Shown here: piece by piece, positions 7,799 through 16,731 of the stretch
How the letters are laid out: each line of letters begins with the position of its first letter
Numbering within the stretch: the first letter of the stretch is position 1
Source: JAIBAJ01 sp965284645
GTDB taxonomy: Bacteria > Bacteroidota > Bacteroidia > JAIBAJ01
Assembly (NCBI GenBank): GCA_965284645.1
Contig: OZ260106.1
Span: forward strand, 3,782,001 to 3,846,000
DNA length: 64,000 nt
Reading direction: 5' to 3'
Made by a program: the position numbers and the translations under genes
The notes under the pieces: generated by a model
The model's input: the letters and a program-made list of their open reading frames with translations, nothing else
Told to the model about the DNA's origin: nothing
Database searches by the model: none

Positions 7799-8467
7799 AT
7801 GGCACAGATTAAACTCATTATCGCAGACAGCAGTTTTCTTATTCGTGAAGGACTGAAATCATTACTTTCATCAAACAAGAATATTCAGATTATTTCTGAA
7901 GCAGGAGCTAGTGAAGATTTAAAAAAGTCGAAGGAACTAAAGCAAGCAGATGTTTTAATCATTGATTTTACGGAATCTGAATTTAAACCTGAGGATATTT
8001 CGAATGCCCTAATCATGAATCCCGATATCAAAGTATTGGCTATTTCAAACCAAATCTCCAAACCCTTTATTCTACGGGGTATCGAGTCTGGAATTTGCAG
8101 CTATGTTTTGAAAGACTGTGATAAAGATGAAATCCTTGATGCGGTAAGTAATACCTTCGAAGGGAAAAGCTTCTTTTGTGGCAAAATCCTAGATGCTATT
8201 CTGGTTGAGCATTCGGCGGATGTTAACTTAAATCAGGTGGCAAGTTGCTGTGAACCGGTGGACATTAGTAAAAGAGAAATGGAAATCATTCGCCTCATCG
8301 CAGAAGGAATGACCAATAAAGAAATTGCCGACAAACTTTTCTTATCCAAACATACTGTTAATACCCACCGAAAAAATATCATGCAGAAACTAGGCTTGGG
8401 CAACACTGCGGATATAGTGATGTATGCTTTAAAAGAGAAAATTATTTCTCCTGGAGTGGAACTTTAA
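7799..8467 (+). CDS. NarL/LuxR-family response regulator
   Basis: 222 aa. The receiver domain (residues ~1-120) has D10, the likely phospho-acceptor D56 (VLIIDF) and the conserved Lys in YVLKD. The second acidic metal-binding residue is replaced by Ser (IIADSS where the family has DD), so phosphorylation may be weak or altered. The LuxR-type helix-turn-helix is clear (ISKREMEIIRLIAEGMTNKE to KHTVNTHRKNIMQKLG). No histidine kinase is adjacent, so it is an orphan regulator. It overlaps the convergent gene at 8464 by 4 bp. Confidence 0.9.
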   Translation: MAQIKLIIADSSFLIREGLKSLLSSNKNIQIISEAGASEDLKKSKELKQADVLIIDFTESEFKPEDISNALIMNPDIKVLAISNQISKPFILRGIESGICSYVLKDCDKDEILDAVSNTFEGKSFFCGKILDAILVEHSADVNLNQVASCCEPVDISKREMEIIRLIAEGMTNKEIADKLFLSKHTVNTHRKNIMQKLGLGNTADIVMYALKEKIISPGVEL

Positions 8468-8811
8468 TCCAACCCGGCTGCCTCTCTTTTCTTCTTAGGA
8501 ATACCCTTTAAAACCAATTGATACGAATTTTTTATCAATCGTTTTAATTCCGAATGGGAAAGGGAAGTGTCTGTCTCTATTAAAATCCAATTGTACCGGG
8601 CCAAATATGGTGCTGGTTTAACGCCACTGTGGTTTAATAAATCGGGCAATTCTTCTACCTCTACCTTAATTGAAAAACGAAATGGGGTTGCTAAGGAAGC
8701 AATGCAATACATTTTCCCTAGAATAGAAAAGCACAAATCGTTGTCCCACTTGATATCTTCAGTGGTTTGGGGCAAAGACAAACCCAACTCCCGTAATTGT
8801 GTTATGTCCAT
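8464..8811 (-). CDS. MmcQ/YjbR-family protein
   Basis: 115 aa. The sequence fits the small YjbR (CyaY-like fold) family: N-terminal LRELGLSLPQTTEDIKWDND, a central beta region (FSIKVEVEELPDLL) and a C-terminal W-x-x-x-(D/E) region (YNWILIETDTSLSHSELKRL, then SYQLVLKGIPKKKR). Family members are often called DNA-binding, but their cellular role is not settled. The ATG lies 2 bases from a 145-bp mobile-like repeat, so its promoter must be inside that repeat. Confidence 0.85.
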   Translation of the reverse strand: MDITQLRELGLSLPQTTEDIKWDNDLCFSILGKMYCIASLATPFRFSIKVEVEELPDLLNHSGVKPAPYLARYNWILIETDTSLSHSELKRLIKNSYQLVLKGIPKKKREAAGLD

Positions 8812-8812
8812 T

Positions 8813-8957
8813 CTTATACCAATTTTAATTTATAAATAGTCCAAAGGCTTTTTGTAAATTTAGATTGGTAAATGCCGAGGATACAGTATGTTAGTCCAAT
8901 TTTTTCAAGAAAATGGGAGCCTAAAATTGGACTATACATTATGCCCATTCGGTATTA
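8813..8957. repeat. 145-bp MITE-like repeat, copy 1 (element B)
   Basis: Nearly identical (about five differences, no indels) to 31095-31239. The ends are related as an inverted repeat: TTATACC...ATAGTCCAA on the left and, read from the right, TAATACC...ATAGTCCAA. Inside is a hairpin formed by TTAGTCCAATTTT and AAAATTGGACTA. It fills the gap between the YjbR-like start and the neighbouring lipoprotein; its last three bases are that gene's stop codon. No ORF. Confidence 0.85.
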
Positions 8958-9407
8958 TTTGGTAATCGTTACAACCGAAGAAGTAACGGTATTGCTTGAG
9001 TTTCCAGCTCTGTCTTTAATGTAAATGGAATAAGTTGCAGTTTCTTGGTCGGCATTTTCATCCAGCAAACCCACACTGTTCAACTTAATATTGACATACC
9101 CTTGTATGGAAATGGAGGAGGCTAAAGGAGCAAGTTCTTGTAACCTGTATTTGTAGGTCACATTGTTTCGGCTATCGGTAAGGAAAACATTCTTAACGGT
9201 ATCATTATTTTCTCCCAAATCCCCATCTCCATCTTTATAAGAAATTCGAAAATTCAACGAATCTTGAAACTGAGTAACCGTAGCCGGTGTAACAGATATG
9301 AATTCGATTTCAGGAATATTGCTTATTTCTTCTTTTTTTGAACAAGAAACAAAAAGGGTAATTCCACCAAAGTAAAGGAAAAAGGGTAAAACGCGTGATA
9401 ATTTCAT
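8955..9407 (-). CDS. Small lipoprotein of unknown function
   Basis: 150 aa from the ATG at 9407 (an upstream TTG at 9416 is less likely). The lipoprotein signal peptide ends in the lipobox LFVSC, with SKKEE after the cysteine. The mature part is a predicted beta-sandwich ending VTSSVVTITK, with an acidic Asp/Asn-rich patch (KDGDGDLGENNDT) that may bind calcium. It is the last gene of the minus-strand envelope cluster 8955-13106. Confidence 0.75.
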   Translation of the reverse strand: MKLSRVLPFFLYFGGITLFVSCSKKEEISNIPEIEFISVTPATVTQFQDSLNFRISYKDGDGDLGENNDTVKNVFLTDSRNNVTYKYRLQELAPLASSISIQGYVNIKLNSVGLLDENADQETATYSIYIKDRAGNSSNTVTSSVVTITK

Positions 9408-9424
9408 AGCAATCAAAAGGAGGA

Positions 9425-10381
9425 TTAAGGTTGAATGTAAAAGGAGAAAAAGGTTTTGTAAGGCAATGGTAATGAACTGTAAGGATATTCAGTATTTCCT
9501 ACATGGTCGCCATCATTGGTATAGAATCTAAAATAAACAACTTGACCACTGGAAAACGAACCTGTATTTACATTGGCCATAAAATATTTATTTCCATTTC
9601 CAGGATAAGTAAATACAAAAGCCTGAATCTCTTGGTAGCCCGGAGCTGAACTTGAAAAATTATCCGGATCATAACTCAATTTAAGTTTGTTGTAGCTGAG
9701 TTGGTCAACAGCTGTGCTATCATCTTCCACTACGATTACAAAATTCATAGCATAATTGGCAGGAACAATGAATGGATTGTAAAAAACACTATCAATTCGT
9801 CGCTCTGTTCCCGAAAGCAAATTATATTGGGCATCTACAGCATAGTAATAAAGAATATTGGGCTCTGAATTTGGATATTGCGGAATATTTCCAAACATAT
9901 CCTTGGCCCCCGCTTCAATCCAATTTCCAATCCTATCTATTTTTTCACTAGCCATCGGAGTTCCAATGTTGTCCTGAGGCATTCGGTCATTTTGGTTTAC
10001 AAAGCAACAATTCGTAATTCTTTCATATAAAACAGACTTCAATTTATCAAAAGGTAGTACCCTAAAAGTGAAGGAACTATCCGCATTATTCTTGGTAACC
10101 TTGGCATAAACCAGGGTGGAATAAGAACTTTCCAAGCTTCGAAAATCGGGTTCAAATACACCATCGTGGCAGCCTGGTTGAGCGCAAGTAGGTGCTAAAA
10201 TATCACGGTGGATGGCAACGAAGGAATTCGGATCCAGGGTGTCGGTTTGAATAGGTGGTGTAACATATTTTACCTGATCGTAAGGGTTTTCAGGTTTAGG
10301 ATTAACTTCCTTCCAACAGCTGACCAAGAAAATGGCCAAACAACTGAAGGCAAAGGAAAGTAAAGCAAATTTCTTCATCAT
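9425..10381 (-). CDS. Lipoprotein with cytochrome c-like CX4CH motif
   Basis: About 318 aa from the ATG at 10381. The lipobox is IFLVSC. The motif PTCAQPGCHDG (Cys-x4-Cys-His) resembles the haem-attachment site of CX4CH c-type cytochromes, and DRMPQDN offers a possible Met ligand, with a Cys pair (TNCCFVNQ) between them. The layout resembles Bacteroidota/planctomycete secreted c-type domain proteins. The C-terminal half is a beta-rich domain of unknown function. Haem binding is inferred; no cytochrome maturation gene is in the window. Confidence 0.7.
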   Translation of the reverse strand: MMKKFALLSFAFSCLAIFLVSCWKEVNPKPENPYDQVKYVTPPIQTDTLDPNSFVAIHRDILAPTCAQPGCHDGVFEPDFRSLESSYSTLVYAKVTKNNADSSFTFRVLPFDKLKSVLYERITNCCFVNQNDRMPQDNIGTPMASEKIDRIGNWIEAGAKDMFGNIPQYPNSEPNILYYYAVDAQYNLLSGTERRIDSVFYNPFIVPANYAMNFVIVVEDDSTAVDQLSYNKLKLSYDPDNFSSSAPGYQEIQAFVFTYPGNGNKYFMANVNTGSFSSGQVVYFRFYTNDGDHVGNTEYPYSSLPLPYKTFFSFYIQP

Positions 10382-10391
10382 GTTCAATTAT

Positions 10392-11693
10392 TTATGCAAA
10401 AGCCTGTACCAAGGGCATTCCTTCCAGCATTCCGCCTGGGATATCTGAATAAAAACCCAAAATCTTGGCAATGGATGGGATGACATCCACCGTTTGTCCT
10501 TCTACCGTCGAAATCACTTGATTCTGAACCACTTTTCCGGATGGACCGACAACCAAACAGAAAATCTCACGACTCATAGCGTCATTGTTGTGGTCAAGTG
10601 CATAGCGGCCATACGCATCTAAAACCGTATTAGGCTCTTGGTTTCTTCCATGCTCGGGAACAACTATCATGATGGTATTGTTGCTCATGCCGGGTGTAGA
10701 TTGTATAGTTTGCCACAAATGGGCAACGGAATAATCAGCCTTGCGCATATTGTCGCAATAGCTGGTAAAATTGGTATGTCCTACATCTACATCTTGCATA
10801 TTCACCACCAACAGTTCCGGTTTAAACCTTTCGATTACCTTTTCAGCAGCAAACACATTAAACATGTCGCCACTCATTCCTGAAGGCGAATTCCAAGGAT
10901 TGTCGTATTGTCCAGCCAAGGCATCGGTATAAGAATCCTTAATAAACTGATCCAATAACTGGGCATCCTCAAATGAATTGGTTACCCCAGCATCTCCGGG
11001 TGTAAAACTCTTGGCGAAATTATTATCACAGAAAGTTCGAATCTTGTTAATCTTCTCTATTTCATTGGCTGAAAAATTCTTGGGATTGCCCAATACTTCA
11101 TAACCCGACTCGCTGATAATCGACCTAGGTTGAATATAATTGGCTCCAAAAGCAGCTCCATAACCGGGATAGTTGCTAAAATTCAAAGCAGGATAAGGTC
11201 CTAGGGAATTGGAAATCCACCAAGCATTTAAAGCCGACATGGAAGGACTGTTATGCTTGCGGTAATATTCAAAAATGGTTGGATAGGCTGGTCTTTGTTT
11301 TAAGTTAACATCCACCAAATTATACCTACCGGTCAAAACCGAGGAATGTGCATTGAAATGTCCGGTCGCCCCTGCCGCATAGCGAAACTCCTTAAACAAG
11401 GTTCCTTGTGTTTGAAGTTTGGTGGAAAAGGGTGCCGGAATTCCAGACATACCCGGAGCAATTTGAGGATTTATACTTTCACTGCCTAACAGGATATTTG
11501 GCATCAAATTGCCCTCAATTTTTTGAATACTTTCAAGGTTACGTACCCCACCTGCAAATAAGCACAACACTACATGGTCAGCAATTCGACTGCCTGTAGC
11601 CGCAAACAAACGACCCGAGGGTAAAATATATGGAACAGCAAATGCTCCCGCTGTGGCTATACCTGCTTTCTTTAAAAAACTCCTTCTTTTCAT
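10392..11693 (-). CDS. Tat-exported alkaline-phosphatase-superfamily (DUF1501-like) protein
   Basis: 433 aa. The N-terminus MKRRSFLKKAGIATAGAF is a twin-arginine signal. The rest fits the alkaline phosphatase/sulfatase superfamily, with metal-site-like segments: VVLCLFAGGVRN early, NMQDVDVGHTNF and VVPEHGRNQEP late. There is no clear nucleophile motif (no CxPSR), so it is more DUF1501-like than a classical sulfatase. Proteins of this class often sit next to cytochrome-like and lipoprotein partners, as here. The substrate is unknown. Confidence 0.75.
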   Translation of the reverse strand: MKRRSFLKKAGIATAGAFAVPYILPSGRLFAATGSRIADHVVLCLFAGGVRNLESIQKIEGNLMPNILLGSESINPQIAPGMSGIPAPFSTKLQTQGTLFKEFRYAAGATGHFNAHSSVLTGRYNLVDVNLKQRPAYPTIFEYYRKHNSPSMSALNAWWISNSLGPYPALNFSNYPGYGAAFGANYIQPRSIISESGYEVLGNPKNFSANEIEKINKIRTFCDNNFAKSFTPGDAGVTNSFEDAQLLDQFIKDSYTDALAGQYDNPWNSPSGMSGDMFNVFAAEKVIERFKPELLVVNMQDVDVGHTNFTSYCDNMRKADYSVAHLWQTIQSTPGMSNNTIMIVVPEHGRNQEPNTVLDAYGRYALDHNNDAMSREIFCLVVGPSGKVVQNQVISTVEGQTVDVIPSIAKILGFYSDIPGGMLEGMPLVQAFA

Positions 11694-11702
11694 GGCTAAT
11701 TC

Positions 11703-12209
11703 TTAATAGTAACGGTATTCATTTGAAGTCATCATGGCGTAATACACCAATTCCGGAGTAATACTTGGGTCGTTGGTCAAGAGATTCTTCAAATAGTAAG
11801 CCTCGTATTCATTGGGCTTTCTGGCAAAAAACTTGATATAAGCCTCTTCGATAAATTTATCCAGATCGGCCGTCATTTCACCTTGGCTTGGAAGGGCATT
11901 GCCAGGTTGGTTGAGAAAATTCCGTATAACCAATTGCTCGATAAATTTCTGATCCCCAAAGGCGGTGTAGGCTGTTTGCAATTTCACCAATTTGTCATGT
12001 GGAATCGTAGTGCCGAAAATATCGGAATAGGCGATTGAAATAAATTCATTGGTCGATTTTACATTCGGTTTATTGGCATCGGATTGGTTCAAGTCAACAT
12101 CCGTTACCCCATACACATAGTCCGTTTCCTTTTTGCAGGATTGTCCAAACAGCCCAAACAAAATTAAGCTTGAAAACAGAATTGGCTTATAAAAAAATGG
12201 CTTCTTCAT
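11703..12209 (-). CDS. Lipoprotein with 'FARKPNEYE' helical repeat
   Basis: 168 aa. The lipobox is LFGQSC followed by KKETD. The C-terminal half is helical, with a phrase (IKFFARKPNEYEAYYLKNLL, then PELVYYAMMTSNEYRYY) that resembles the 'LGRKPTESE' unit in the next gene upstream and in DUF1549/DUF4214-like modules. It probably works on the periplasmic face with its operon partners. The function is unknown. Confidence 0.7.
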   Translation of the reverse strand: MKKPFFYKPILFSSLILFGLFGQSCKKETDYVYGVTDVDLNQSDANKPNVKSTNEFISIAYSDIFGTTIPHDKLVKLQTAYTAFGDQKFIEQLVIRNFLNQPGNALPSQGEMTADLDKFIEEAYIKFFARKPNEYEAYYLKNLLTNDPSITPELVYYAMMTSNEYRYY

Positions 12210-12215
12210 GATAAA

Positions 12216-13106
12216 CTAGTTTAATCCAACATATTCGTCCATACTCAAAATTTTCTTTTGTAAGGCTTTGTAATCACCGGTGTTGCGGTACTGAAGGGCC
12301 AATTCAACGGTCTCTTCCGAACTGGGCTCCCTAAATAGGTAACGCTGGTATAATTCCCTTACCTGGCCATGGAAATAGTTATCTCCGGTCCTAAAGAAAA
12401 TAGTCAGAAAATCATTCTTGGTTCCACCCTCTTCAAAAAACAGCGTCCCACTAAAACCATCTACCATGCGTGAACCATTGTACAACTCTAAATCAGAAGG
12501 TGCCCTAAACAAAAAATGCTCAAAACAACTGGTCACAAAATTGAAAGTTCCCATATTGAGCTGATCATAGAAATAATTATCCACGCAATACTTATGCATT
12601 TTTGCTACAACGAATGGTTGATTGGTAGCCAACAGACTTGGAATTCGCTGCACAGAATCCAAGCGATTTACCTCAGCTTGCAATTGTCCAACATAGGCAG
12701 CATTTTCTGGAAGTGTCATCAAATATTCAAACAAGGTTTTGTTAAAGGTAACTTCCGCAGTATCCAAATCATTCAATAATTCCTGCCTGGCTAAATCATA
12801 TACATGGGGATAATACTCGGGTTTAGCCATTACAATATCCAAAAACACCAAACGACTCGCCTCGTTCAAGTTTCCTTGTTTTACTAATGCAAACCCTTCT
12901 GAAAACTCACTTTCGGTCGGCTTCCTACCCAAAATACTAATGTAAGCCTTATTGATGTAGGTCTGCATCAAAACTTCCGAAATGGTACTATCTGGTGGGG
13001 GAACATTGTTGGGAATCAGTTCCTCTTCATACTTTTTACAGGAATGCAATCCCAAAAACAGGATTGCTACCAAAAAAAGCCATGCGATTCTGGTTTTCAA
13101 AAACAT
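12216..13106 (-). CDS. Lipoprotein with 'LGRKPTESE' helical repeats
   Basis: 296 aa. The lipobox is LGLHSC followed by KKYEEE. Two copies of the helical unit are visible: NKAYISILGRKPTESEFSEG and YQRYLFREPSSEETVELALQ. This unit is reminiscent of the C-terminal part of DUF1549-type secreted proteins. It is the first gene of the five-gene minus-strand cluster; intergenic gaps are 6-10 bases, so co-transcription is likely. The function is unknown. Confidence 0.7.
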   Translation of the reverse strand: MFLKTRIAWLFLVAILFLGLHSCKKYEEELIPNNVPPPDSTISEVLMQTYINKAYISILGRKPTESEFSEGFALVKQGNLNEASRLVFLDIVMAKPEYYPHVYDLARQELLNDLDTAEVTFNKTLFEYLMTLPENAAYVGQLQAEVNRLDSVQRIPSLLATNQPFVVAKMHKYCVDNYFYDQLNMGTFNFVTSCFEHFLFRAPSDLELYNGSRMVDGFSGTLFFEEGGTKNDFLTIFFRTGDNYFHGQVRELYQRYLFREPSSEETVELALQYRNTGDYKALQKKILSMDEYVGLN

Positions 13107-13235
13107 GATACGAAAATAGGAAAAATCAACTAATTCATTTCAAATAATATGAATTATGACATTTTAAGCATCGTTCTTCCAAAAAATGAAACATAGCTTC
13201 CAAAAACAAGTACAGAGGCAGCCCACAACAATCCC

Positions 13236-15353
13236 GTGAAATCCAAAGGAGGACTACTACTTGTTTTATTCGCATTTGTTTGCCTTTCCATTTGGCCTGT
13301 TCCAAAGGCAGATGGACAACTTTCTATCCCAAACATCCTGGATAGCGAACTGGAATTAAGCAGCAAAGCATCCTTTTGGGAAGATCCATCCAATCAAAGT
13401 TCTATAACGGATGCCATTGCCCATTTCCAATCCGGAGCATTCAAAAAAATGGATTGTCCGGATAAAAACTTGGGGTTCTCTAATTCCTCCTATTGGTTGC
13501 GTATTCCATTAGCATTCAAGGGCAGCCAAGCGACCAAATTCATCCTCGAAGCCGGTCGTCCTACTACCAACCAATTAACACTGTGGCAGCAAAACCCATC
13601 CGGCCATTGGTCCTTTACCACCGTTGGCGACGCCCTTCCGCAAAACCCGAATTCGCATTATTTCAAACCCAATTTGTTTGAAATTACACTTTACCCAAAC
13701 CATGACAATACCTTGTACCTCCGCTTCGAATCGGAAGGCGATATTGCCATGCTCAGTGCTTCTTTGTTTACCCCCGAAGAATTTCATCAACACGACCAAT
13801 ACGAGCAGGTTTTCTTAGGAATCTTCTTCGGTATCATGATTTTCGCCATCCTTTCCAACCTCTTCCTCTATTCAGCCTTACGCGAAAGATCCTACCTTTG
13901 GTATGTACTGTATGTGCTTTCCATTGTCTTGCTGCAGGTTTCCTTGGAAGGATATGCCTCCACTGTATTCTTTAGATTCAGTACCTTTTTTGCCGATAGA
14001 AGTATCATTTTCCTTACCTCGGCTACCATTTTCTTTGTCCTTTTATACACCAAAAAATTCCTCAACCTCTGCACCCTAGTCAACCGCTGGCCATCCCGAT
14101 TGATTGATTTAACAATGGGTATTTCTGTAATTGCGGCTGTCTTCTCGCTTTACAATGGTTTCTTCTATAAAATAAGTCTCATTTTGGTTAACTTATCGGG
14201 CATGCTTTCCATTATTGGTATCGTGTATTGCCTGTATGCGGGTAAAAAGGAAAACCGGCCCAGCAATCCTTATTTTTATGCAGCCTTTGCCTCCTTGTTC
14301 GTGGGAACCATCGTATTTGTCTTGGCCAATTCAAATATCCTCCCGCTTACCTTCATTAATTACAACAGTCTCAAATTTGGGAATACCTTGGAAGTGATTC
14401 TGCTTTCACTTTCTATGGCCGAACAGTTCTCCATGGTGCAAAAGGAAAAGGAAAAAGCCCAAAAAGAAGCCTTTGAAAAATTACAGGAAATTAACCTCAT
14501 GACCGATCAAATCAATGTACGATTGGAAATTGAAGTGGCACAACGCACCCGACAACTCAACAAACAAAACCTCGATCTCGAACAAAAAAACAAAGACATT
14601 ACCGATTCCATCCAGTATGCTGCCACCTTGCAACAAAGTGTTATGCCCGAATTAAACTCCATTAAATCGGTTTTGCCTGATGCCTTTGTACTGAACCTAC
14701 CTAAAGATATTGTCAGTGGCGACTTTTATTGGTTTGGCACCCACTCCGAGCGTATCTACTTTGCAGTAGCAGATTGCACCGGTCATGGCGTTCCGGGCGC
14801 CTTTATGTCCATTTTGGGTGTGGATATTTTTGACCGATTAATCAAAGGAAAAACACCTCCTGCCATTGATTGGATGCTCGAACAATTGGACCACCATTTA
14901 TCCCATGTGTTCAAAGAAAACGCCAACCTGGATATGCATGAACATGGCATGGATGTAGCCCTTTGTTGTTACAACCCAATGGCCAAAACCCTTGAATTTT
15001 GCGGAGCAGGTCGCCCACTTTACCTCCTCACCAAAGAAGGTGAACTCCAAAGATTTGCCGGCAACAAACGTTCCATTGGCAGCAAACGAATGCGCGACCA
15101 GGCCTTCGAAAAAGAAACCATTTACCTCGAAAAAGCCGCTTGGGTTTACTTACAATCCGACGGGTTTACGGATCAATTTGGCGGCCAGGATAACAAAAAA
15201 ATACACCGTAAAACCTACGAATCCTTTATCCGTGAATTAGGCCATACTACAGGCGATCAGCAGTTCCAAGCCTTCCGAAATTTCCTATCAGCCTGGAAAA
15301 AAGACCAAGAACAAGTCGATGATATCCTCGTGATGGGCGTGAAGGTGGAATAG
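13236..15353 (+). CDS. 7TMR-DISM receptor with SpoIIE-type PP2C phosphatase
   Basis: 705 aa from a GTG. A signal peptide (~1-27) is followed by an extracellular 7TMR-DISM sensor domain (~30-180), seven membrane helices (~185-390), a coiled coil (~395-465, EVAQRTRQLNKQNLDLEQKN) and a SpoIIE phosphatase domain (~475-705). Metal-binding motifs are DFYWFG, ADCTGHGVPGAFMSILG, DVALCC and QSDGFTDQFGG. It likely senses an extracellular ligand and dephosphorylates a STAS-type protein. No partner is adjacent. It is divergent from the lipoprotein cluster. Confidence 0.9.
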   Translation: MKSKGGLLLVLFAFVCLSIWPVPKADGQLSIPNILDSELELSSKASFWEDPSNQSSITDAIAHFQSGAFKKMDCPDKNLGFSNSSYWLRIPLAFKGSQATKFILEAGRPTTNQLTLWQQNPSGHWSFTTVGDALPQNPNSHYFKPNLFEITLYPNHDNTLYLRFESEGDIAMLSASLFTPEEFHQHDQYEQVFLGIFFGIMIFAILSNLFLYSALRERSYLWYVLYVLSIVLLQVSLEGYASTVFFRFSTFFADRSIIFLTSATIFFVLLYTKKFLNLCTLVNRWPSRLIDLTMGISVIAAVFSLYNGFFYKISLILVNLSGMLSIIGIVYCLYAGKKENRPSNPYFYAAFASLFVGTIVFVLANSNILPLTFINYNSLKFGNTLEVILLSLSMAEQFSMVQKEKEKAQKEAFEKLQEINLMTDQINVRLEIEVAQRTRQLNKQNLDLEQKNKDITDSIQYAATLQQSVMPELNSIKSVLPDAFVLNLPKDIVSGDFYWFGTHSERIYFAVADCTGHGVPGAFMSILGVDIFDRLIKGKTPPAIDWMLEQLDHHLSHVFKENANLDMHEHGMDVALCCYNPMAKTLEFCGAGRPLYLLTKEGELQRFAGNKRSIGSKRMRDQAFEKETIYLEKAAWVYLQSDGFTDQFGGQDNKKIHRKTYESFIRELGHTTGDQQFQAFRNFLSAWKKDQEQVDDILVMGVKVE

Positions 15354-15407
15354 AAATTTTGTCAAGAGATTGGAAACTAGAACAATTGCTTCTACCTTCG
15401 CCCTCTG

Positions 15408-16382
15408 TTGTTGACACTCGATCAAATAAAAGCACCTATCGCAGCCGAAATGGATGAATTCGAAATCCGTTTTCGGGATAACATGCGCAGCTCTGTGCCC
15501 TTGTTAGATACCATTACCCACTACATCGTTAAAAGAAAAGGGAAACAAATGCGACCTATGTTCGTGTTTCTTTCGGCCAAACTTTGCGGCGGGTTCAACG
15601 ATTGCTCTTACCGGGCCGCTACACATATCGAACTGCTCCACACAGCTACATTGGTGCACGACGATGTGGTAGATGATAGCAACCTCCGCCGTGGCTTTTT
15701 CAGCATCAATGCTTTATGGAAAAATAAAATTGCGGTCTTGGTCGGCGACTACCTCCTGTCGAAAGGTTTGTTGCTTAGTGTAGGAAACAACGATTACCAT
15801 TTGCTTCAAATCACCAGCAATTCCGTGCGAGAAATGAGCGAAGGCGAATTGCTTCAAATCGAAAAAGCTCGTCGGTTAGACATTACCGAAGACGTTTATT
15901 TCGAAATAATCCGTAAAAAAACTGCCACCCTTATTGCCTCTTGTTGCGCTTGTGGTGCGGCTTCCGTAACCGAAGATACCGTTCTAATCGAGAAAATGAG
16001 ACAATTCGGCGAGTTGGCAGGTATGGCTTTCCAAATCAAAGACGACCTGTTCGACTACGAGAATCACAACAAAACTGGTAAACCAACCGGTATTGATATC
16101 AAAGAAAAGAAAATGACCTTGCCTTTGATTTACGCCCTGAACATGAGCACTCCCAAGGAAAAAAGGGAAATCATCAACATTGTCAAAAACCACAACACCG
16201 ATAATGTAAAGGTCAAACAAGTTATCGAAACCGTTATTGCCAAAGGCGGCATCACCTACTCTACCCAAAAGATGAATGCCCTAAAAAACCAAGCATTATC
16301 CCTTTTGGAAACCTTCCCTCCCGGACAAATCCGCGAATCCCTAGCCGGCTTGGTCGAATACACCATCGGCAGAGATATTTAA
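15408..16382 (+). CDS. Polyprenyl diphosphate synthase (trans-isoprenyl transferase)
   Basis: 324 aa. The first Asp-rich motif is LVHDDVVDDS and the second KDDLFDYEN, with the substrate-binding KRKGKQMRPM near residue 45. Length and pattern fit the long-chain (octaprenyl/heptaprenyl) synthases that make the quinone side chain. The start is a TTG (15408); a second TTG follows directly and the first ATG would lose about 14 residues. It consumes the isoprenoid precursors to which dxr contributes. A pyrimidine tract and element C follow the stop. Confidence 0.92.
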   Translation: MLTLDQIKAPIAAEMDEFEIRFRDNMRSSVPLLDTITHYIVKRKGKQMRPMFVFLSAKLCGGFNDCSYRAATHIELLHTATLVHDDVVDDSNLRRGFFSINALWKNKIAVLVGDYLLSKGLLLSVGNNDYHLLQITSNSVREMSEGELLQIEKARRLDITEDVYFEIIRKKTATLIASCCACGAASVTEDTVLIEKMRQFGELAGMAFQIKDDLFDYENHNKTGKPTGIDIKEKKMTLPLIYALNMSTPKEKREIINIVKNHNTDNVKVKQVIETVIAKGGITYSTQKMNALKNQALSLLETFPPGQIRESLAGLVEYTIGRDI

Positions 16383-16437
16383 CCTCTTTTCTATTTTCTC
16401 TCTTCTATTTTCTCACTTCAATTTTCTCTTTCCTATC
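16383..16437. repeat. Pyrimidine-rich heptad-like tract
   Basis: Degenerate repeats of TATTTTCTCTCTTC / CAATTTTCTCTT begin right at the stop codon of the polyprenyl synthase gene. Together with element C copy 2 this mirrors the arrangement at 181-410 on the other strand. Confidence 0.65.
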
Positions 16438-16439
16438 AT

Positions 16440-16581
16440 GCGGGTCCCATTCGCCAATACCGCTTCCTGCTGTAAATTCAACAGACTGCAAGGGCTCAGG
16501 GCCGGGCTATTCGCTGCAAATCCTCGCGCCTTTCACTTACGTTCAGGCCGCTGTGGGTTTTTCGCTTCTATCCCTACCCGA
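16440..16581 (+). repeat. GC-rich structured repeat, copy 2 (element C)
   Basis: It starts GCGGGTCCCATTCGCC and contains the two cores CGGGCTATTCGCTGCAAATC and GTGGGTTTTTCGCTTCTATC. It lies 3' of the polyprenyl synthase gene in the same direction. In this copy the outer hairpin arms do not match each other (CCCATTCGCC against GGGCTCAGGGCC), so it may be a recombinant of two variants. Confidence 0.85.
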
Positions 16582-16731
16582 GGTGCGGATACTGGGCAGT
16601 AGTGCAAAGTTTACCATTTTCACGGAAATAACCAGTTGCAAAACCATGCCTATTGGAAGGACAGGTAGGGTTTGTGGCTAAAAATTGACTAAATCCAAAT
16701 TTGGAAAAAACAAAAAAACCTTGAAATGCTA

